A DNA stretch of 35,214 nt, from assembly GCA_964353255.1 (NCBI GenBank), contig CAYGVJ010000051.1:1-35214 (forward strand). Direction: 5' to 3'. Source of the DNA: VFZS01 sp964353255 (lineage in GTDB: Bacteria > Acidobacteriota > Terriglobia > Bryobacterales > Bryobacteraceae). Numbering within the stretch: the first letter of the stretch is position 1; every line of letters starts with the position of its first letter. The position numbers and the translations under genes are program-made. Positions 32,056 through 35,214 of the stretch are shown piece by piece. The notes below the pieces were generated by a model. That model saw only the letters and a program-made list of their open reading frames with translations. It had not been told where the DNA came from and did not search any database.

Positions 32056-33555
32056 TCAACCAGACTTGCCCGCCCCCAGTACCCACCCCAGCGGCTCCAG
32101 CACCCCGCGGCCCTTGAAAGGCTCCCGGTTCTTGGGGTCCACCGGACGGCCCAGGGCCGAGCAGGCGAAGTACTCGACCGACTCGAAGTGGTGCTCGAGA
32201 GCCAGCAGCGCGCTGGCGCCGCCCCAGTCCACGATCGCCTTCCGGCAGGCCGCACCGGAAGCCGCAACTTGGCCCAGCTTCTGCTTCACCACCTGCTCGT
32301 CCGCCTTGGAGATGACCACCGCCACGCGATAGCGCAGCTTGCCTGCGCGCCCCGCCGGGCCCGAGGAGGCCGTAGCTACGGTTGCGGCCACCACGTTCTG
32401 AAGGGCCTGCGCGCCTGCCGGTCCGGGGGCCAGTGGCAGCGGGTCCACCAGCACGACAAAGCCTTCGAGCAGATTGAAGTACTGCTGCCGCGACATGGCC
32501 CGGATGGAGGTGAACTCCTCGCCAGGGGCGTCGTAGAGGTAGAGCTGGCACTTCGAGTTGCCCGCCCTGGCGTAAAGGATGAACGCCGAGGCGACGGCCG
32601 CGGTCTTGGCCGCCACACGCCCCGCGGCCAGACCCTCCCACTCCCGCCTGAACTCGCGTTCCTGAGCCGGGTCGTCGATCGAGCCGCGAATAGGGACGGC
32701 CGAGTCGCCATGCACGATCTGATCCACCGCCGACAGCAGGTAGTTGGTCTTGCCGCTGGAAGGTGCGCCCGCGATGGCCACCAGGCGCTCGGGAGCGCGG
32801 CCGGCGTGCCGGCCCACCAGCGGAATGCCGCAGCCGCCGCAGAGCCGCTGGAGTTTCTTGCGCCCGAGCGACCTCAGCGCCGGCAGCAACTCGCCGCACT
32901 TCACGCACGGGTGCCAGAGCAGGCCGTAGAGGTTGGGCCACAGCTTGGGATTGCCCGTGCCGCACTTGGGGCAGAGGTAGGCGGGCAGGCCGCGGTAAGA
33001 GCAATCCCGTGAGGGGCAGGTGAAGAAGATCCGCCGCCAAAGCTGGATCAGGCGCGTCCCGATGAACAGCAGGAACAGGGGCACCAGCAGCAGCAGCTTG
33101 GCCAGCACGATGACCAACTGCCACACCGCGTAGAGCGGGGTCCAGACGATCAGCGGCAGGAACAGCACCACCGGCGTCACCAGCTTGAAGACCTTGGGAA
33201 TGATGAGCAGCACCAGCCACAACGCCAGCGCAACCAGCGGGCTGACCAGCAGCCCTACCAGGGCGTTGCCCACAAGTCCGCCCGCGCCTATCTGAACCGC
33301 GCTCCCCGCCACCTTCCCGCGGAACAGGTCCACGAGCAGCCAGCCCATCAATCCGACCCAGATCAGCGACGCCAGCGTAAAGATGAAGCCCCATTTGTGC
33401 TCGCCGAGCCACTCTGAAATGCCGTCCAGGAAGCCCTGAACCGCCTCGCCGGCGCTCTCCCGCCAGTCATTAACCCGGCCGAAGCTGCCGGCGACGCTCT
33501 CGCCGAAGCTGCGGAACGCCCGCGCAATGAAGGTAGACTTCTCGGGCACCGCCAT
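32056..33555 (-). CDS. Membrane-anchored zinc-ribbon GTPase, DO-GTPase2-like (second copy)
   Basis: 499 residues from the ATG at 33555, which overlaps the previous stop by one base (TGATG). The layout matches the GTPase at 9038-10627: four or so transmembrane helices (about 55-168), then cysteines in four pairs (C180/C185, C195/C198, C217/C220, C239/C242), Walker A GAPSSGKT (263-270), YDAPGE (341-346) where the paralog has DNPGE, and ISKADE (415-420). Shared landmarks include the CSYxGLP and RLCGGC segments, FACSALGR, and GVL(D/E)P near the C-terminus. The zinc-binding set is more regular here than in the paralog. It is the first large gene of the transcription unit and likely forms a membrane-bound GTP switch; whether the two paralogs pair is not known. 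Confidence 0.78.
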   Translation of the reverse strand: MAVPEKSTFIARAFRSFGESVAGSFGRVNDWRESAGEAVQGFLDGISEWLGEHKWGFIFTLASLIWVGLMGWLLVDLFRGKVAGSAVQIGAGGLVGNALVGLLVSPLVALALWLVLLIIPKVFKLVTPVVLFLPLIVWTPLYAVWQLVIVLAKLLLLVPLFLLFIGTRLIQLWRRIFFTCPSRDCSYRGLPAYLCPKCGTGNPKLWPNLYGLLWHPCVKCGELLPALRSLGRKKLQRLCGGCGIPLVGRHAGRAPERLVAIAGAPSSGKTNYLLSAVDQIVHGDSAVPIRGSIDDPAQEREFRREWEGLAAGRVAAKTAAVASAFILYARAGNSKCQLYLYDAPGEEFTSIRAMSRQQYFNLLEGFVVLVDPLPLAPGPAGAQALQNVVAATVATASSGPAGRAGKLRYRVAVVISKADEQVVKQKLGQVAASGAACRKAIVDWGGASALLALEHHFESVEYFACSALGRPVDPKNREPFKGRGVLEPLGWVLGAGKSG

Positions 33556-34067
33556 CAGAACCGGCTCCCCAGCCAGCCCCACCACCCGCGCACACCGGAG
33601 GCCAGCCACGGCCCGGCTTTCCAGACCCCGATGCCGATTCCCGCGAGAAGCGCCAGGCCCACCCCGACCACCACGATGAATGCGCCGAACGGCATGCCCA
33701 CTGCCTTGGCTGATGAGGATTCCCAAAGCGCCACGAGTGCGGAGATCACCTGGATCAGCACGAAAATGGCCCCGACGACGGTCGAGCCCGCCTCCGGACC
33801 CAGCAGGACCCAGACCAGGGCCATCCCGCCCCAGAACAGCAGTGGGGGAAGAATGGAGCTCCGTTTCGCTTTTGCCGGCTTGGCGGACGACTCTCCGGGG
33901 CCCCCGCCGGCCGCCGCGTCCAGGGCCATTTGCAGAAGACCGTCCTCACCGAACCGGTCCAGCAACTGGTTGTACTGATAACTGTCGCCCGCGGCGGCGC
34001 GCAGCTTGTCCAGGAGCTGCTGCCGCACGTGATAAGGGAGGTCCGACGCTCGAATCTTCACCGACAC
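33555..34067 (-). CDS. Small membrane protein, paralog of the upstream gene
   Basis: 170 residues, GTG start at 34067 (GGTGAG about three to six bases upstream; a second GTG two codons later is possible). Residues 1-~52 are soluble: SDLPYHVRQQLLDKLRAAAG, then FGEDGLLQMALDAAAGG. A charged linker is followed by hydrophobic helices at about 73-90, 93-115 and 125-148, and the C-terminus ends KAGPWL-x-SGVRGWWGWLGSRF. Upstream gene 34080-34586 has the same N-terminal pattern and an almost identical C-terminal motif, so the two are tandem duplicates. The stop overlaps the GTPase start. Family unknown; a membrane partner of the GTPase is plausible from context. Confidence 0.75.
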   Translation of the reverse strand: MSVKIRASDLPYHVRQQLLDKLRAAAGDSYQYNQLLDRFGEDGLLQMALDAAAGGGPGESSAKPAKAKRSSILPPLLFWGGMALVWVLLGPEAGSTVVGAIFVLIQVISALVALWESSSAKAVGMPFGAFIVVVGVGLALLAGIGIGVWKAGPWLASGVRGWWGWLGSRF

Positions 34068-34079
34068 GATCTCACCCTG

Positions 34080-34586
34080 TCAAAAGCGACTCCCCAGCCA
34101 ACCCCACCACCCACGCACACCAGTTAGCAGCCACGGGCCGGCTTTGGGAAGGGCCCCGCTGCCGATGCCCACCAGCGTCAGCCAGAAGCCGGCGACCAGA
34201 ACCACGCCCAGACCGCGGCCTATCCCACGCCCCCGCGCCACGAAGTAGAGCGCGCACGAAACCCAGACCAGCGCCGCCAGGAACAGGACGCCCAGCGGGC
34301 CGGCGCCCAAGAGCAAGCAACCCCAGCCGATTAGCCGCTCCCACCACTTCTTGCCGTAGAGATCCCAGACGCCCCGCCACGCCCGCAGCGGCACGGATGG
34401 CACGCGCTCCAGCTGCGGGGCCCTCTGCCCCACGACGGCATCCAAAGCCATCTGCAACACGCGGTCCTCGCCCAGATCGGCCACCATTCGATCATAGGTG
34501 TATTCCCCGGCGGCGTTCCGCACCTGGTCGAGAATCTGGCGCCGGATGTGATCGGGAAGCTGGGAAGCCTGGATACTCACGGGCAT
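34080..34586 (-). CDS. Small membrane protein, first gene of the cluster
   Basis: 168 residues, ATG at 34586 with GAGGA about six bases upstream. N-terminal soluble domain (SQLPDHIRRQILDQVRNAAG, LGEDRVLQMALDAVVG), then a basic/aromatic linker (LYGKKWWERLIGWG), hydrophobic helices at about 90-120 and 125-145, and a C-terminus KAGPWL-x-TGVRGWWGWLGSRF shared with the downstream paralog (12 bp away). The same N-terminal soluble module followed by different membrane helices suggests the ends are functional and the middle is free to drift. No known family recognised. It is the promoter-proximal gene of the ~33-kb unidirectional cluster. Confidence 0.75.
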   Translation of the reverse strand: MPVSIQASQLPDHIRRQILDQVRNAAGEYTYDRMVADLGEDRVLQMALDAVVGQRAPQLERVPSVPLRAWRGVWDLYGKKWWERLIGWGCLLLGAGPLGVLFLAALVWVSCALYFVARGRGIGRGLGVVLVAGFWLTLVGIGSGALPKAGPWLLTGVRGWWGWLGSRF

Positions 34587-34662
34587 CGCTTGTCCTCGTC
34601 CTCTTCAGAGCGCGGCCGTCCCCCGGCCTTTCACTCGCCCTCGCACACCGCAGAACCGTTCG

Positions 34663-34691
34663 ATTCTATCACCGTAGCGGACATGCTCCAA
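34663..34691 (-). promoter_or_regulatory. Candidate sigma70-type promoter for the cluster
   Basis: On the minus strand, TTGGAG (34686-34691) and TAGAAT (34663-34668) are separated by 17 bases. The -10 matches TATAAT at five of six positions; the -35 matches TTGACA at only the first three. It would give a 5' leader of roughly 70 bases before the ATG at 34586. No other candidate of similar quality was seen nearby. Confidence 0.4.
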
Positions 34692-34711
34692 CCTCCTCGT
34701 GCAACTGATGT

Positions 34712-35043
34712 GGCGCGGCCTTCAGGCTGCCGTGTCGAGACTGCGAACTCCTGAAGTCATGGAATCTGGGCTGAACCCGTTTGTGGCGCAGACACTCGTG
34801 TCTGCCGCGTCCAGACTTCCGCTTGCGGACTGAGGTCCACACGAGTGTGGACCCGGCAGCCTGAAGCCCGCGCCACGAAAACTGGCTCATCGAAGATTCC
34901 TCCCTTCACCCTACCTCCCAGGTGACTTCAGGAGTTCGGAGACTCGTCTCGACACTGTAGTTTCTACATTTGCTGAGAAGACTGAAGACTGGCGGCTCAA
35001 GGCCTTGTGGGCCACCACCCTTGAGCGGAGGAATGTAGAAACT
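34712..35043. repeat. Nested inverted repeats in the non-coding region upstream of the cluster
   Basis: No coding frame is supported in 34587-35214. Several complementary arms interleave: a GGCGCGG...TTCAGGCTGCC arm near 34712-34731 with its complement near 34854-34874; 34744-34759 with 34923-34938 (16 perfect bases), extended by 34732-34740 with 34948-34956; and 34959-34970 with 35032-35043 (12 perfect). Local hairpins include 34788-34805 (eight pairs) and 34834-34853 (nine complementary bases each side). This looks like mosaic intergenic repeats, possibly non-autonomous mobile elements; no transposase or target duplication is visible. Confidence 0.75.
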
Positions 35044-35172
35044 CCAGCGCCGAGACGTCGCCACTTTCATGCCGCGCACTCGTACAACTCCCCCGGTGAG
35101 TGAAAGATCCCCCCGCCGGGCAGAGCTTTACAGGCCGAAAGCGGTTGGGCAAGGAGCTGTGAAAAAACCGGT

Positions 35173-35194
35173 GGACAGGCGAAACCGCCTGTCC
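35173..35194. repeat. Short perfect hairpin
   Basis: GGACAGGCG and CGCCTGTCC pair over nine bases around the loop AAAC; flanking GT/AC extend the symmetry imperfectly. It is of the same style as the CACAGGC hairpins at 25196-25245 and probably belongs to the same class of dispersed intergenic repeats. Seven A residues (including GAAAAAACC) precede it at about 35162-35167, so a terminator on the minus strand is conceivable but weak. Confidence 0.65.
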
Positions 35195-35214
35195 CACGGT
35201 TGGCTAAGTGCCTT

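Noticed and set aside
32051..33412. N-terminal extension of the TPR-like protein
   Set aside because: Fully overlaps the second membrane GTPase in another frame with shadow-like composition.

Overview
This is a GC-rich, gene-dense bacterial window, probably a metagenome-derived scaffold, with one 100-base run of N at 313-412. An Acidobacteriota (Solibacter/Bryobacterales-like) origin is an inference. It rests on the truncated secreted-type protein at the left edge and on the many small hairpin repeats between genes; no rRNA or taxonomic marker is present.

Left edge (1-830): the 3' end of a plus-strand gene, then a minus-strand tRNA-Val(GAC), a small GIY-YIG nuclease gene and tRNA 3'-half fragments. 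The nuclease gene plus tRNA fragment appears to be tandemly repeated, and the second copy is interrupted by the assembly gap.

Main body (884-34586): about 22 consecutive minus-strand genes, mostly 0-60 bp apart or overlapping, which look like one transcription unit read from right to left. In transcription order: two paralogous small membrane proteins; a membrane-anchored zinc-ribbon GTPase of DO-GTPase2 type; a helical-repeat protein; a Clp-type AAA+ unfoldase with a single AAA+ module and a doubled N domain; a Ser/Thr protein kinase; a helical-repeat protein; a small protein that may be a degenerate J domain; a divergent GrpE-like protein; an Hsp70 with an inserted beta domain; a zinc-ribbon/TPR protein; an Hsp70 fused to a vWA domain; GrpE; a third, lid-less Hsp70; a large GTPase with FN3-like repeats (DO-GTPase1 type); a GAP1-type partner; a second membrane DO-GTPase2; a DUF3662-like/FHA protein; a 31-residue membrane peptide; a PP2C phosphatase; a SEDS-PBP2 fusion; a second DUF3662-like/FHA protein; and two paralogous membrane proteins with C-terminal HEAT-like repeats.

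The combination suggests one phospho- and GTP-controlled machine: kinase and phosphatase act as writer and eraser, FHA proteins as readers, GTPases plus GAP1 as a switch (a family linked by comparative genomics to bacterial conflict systems), and three Hsp70s with two GrpE-like exchange factors and a disaggregase as the remodelling core. The SEDS-PBP2 fusion ties it to the cell envelope, and its FHA/PP2C neighbours recall the actinobacterial fhaA-fhaB-pstP-rodA-pbpA-pknA-pknB operon. The joint role is inference.

Right edge (34587-35214): a non-coding, hairpin-rich region with a plausible promoter for the whole cluster.
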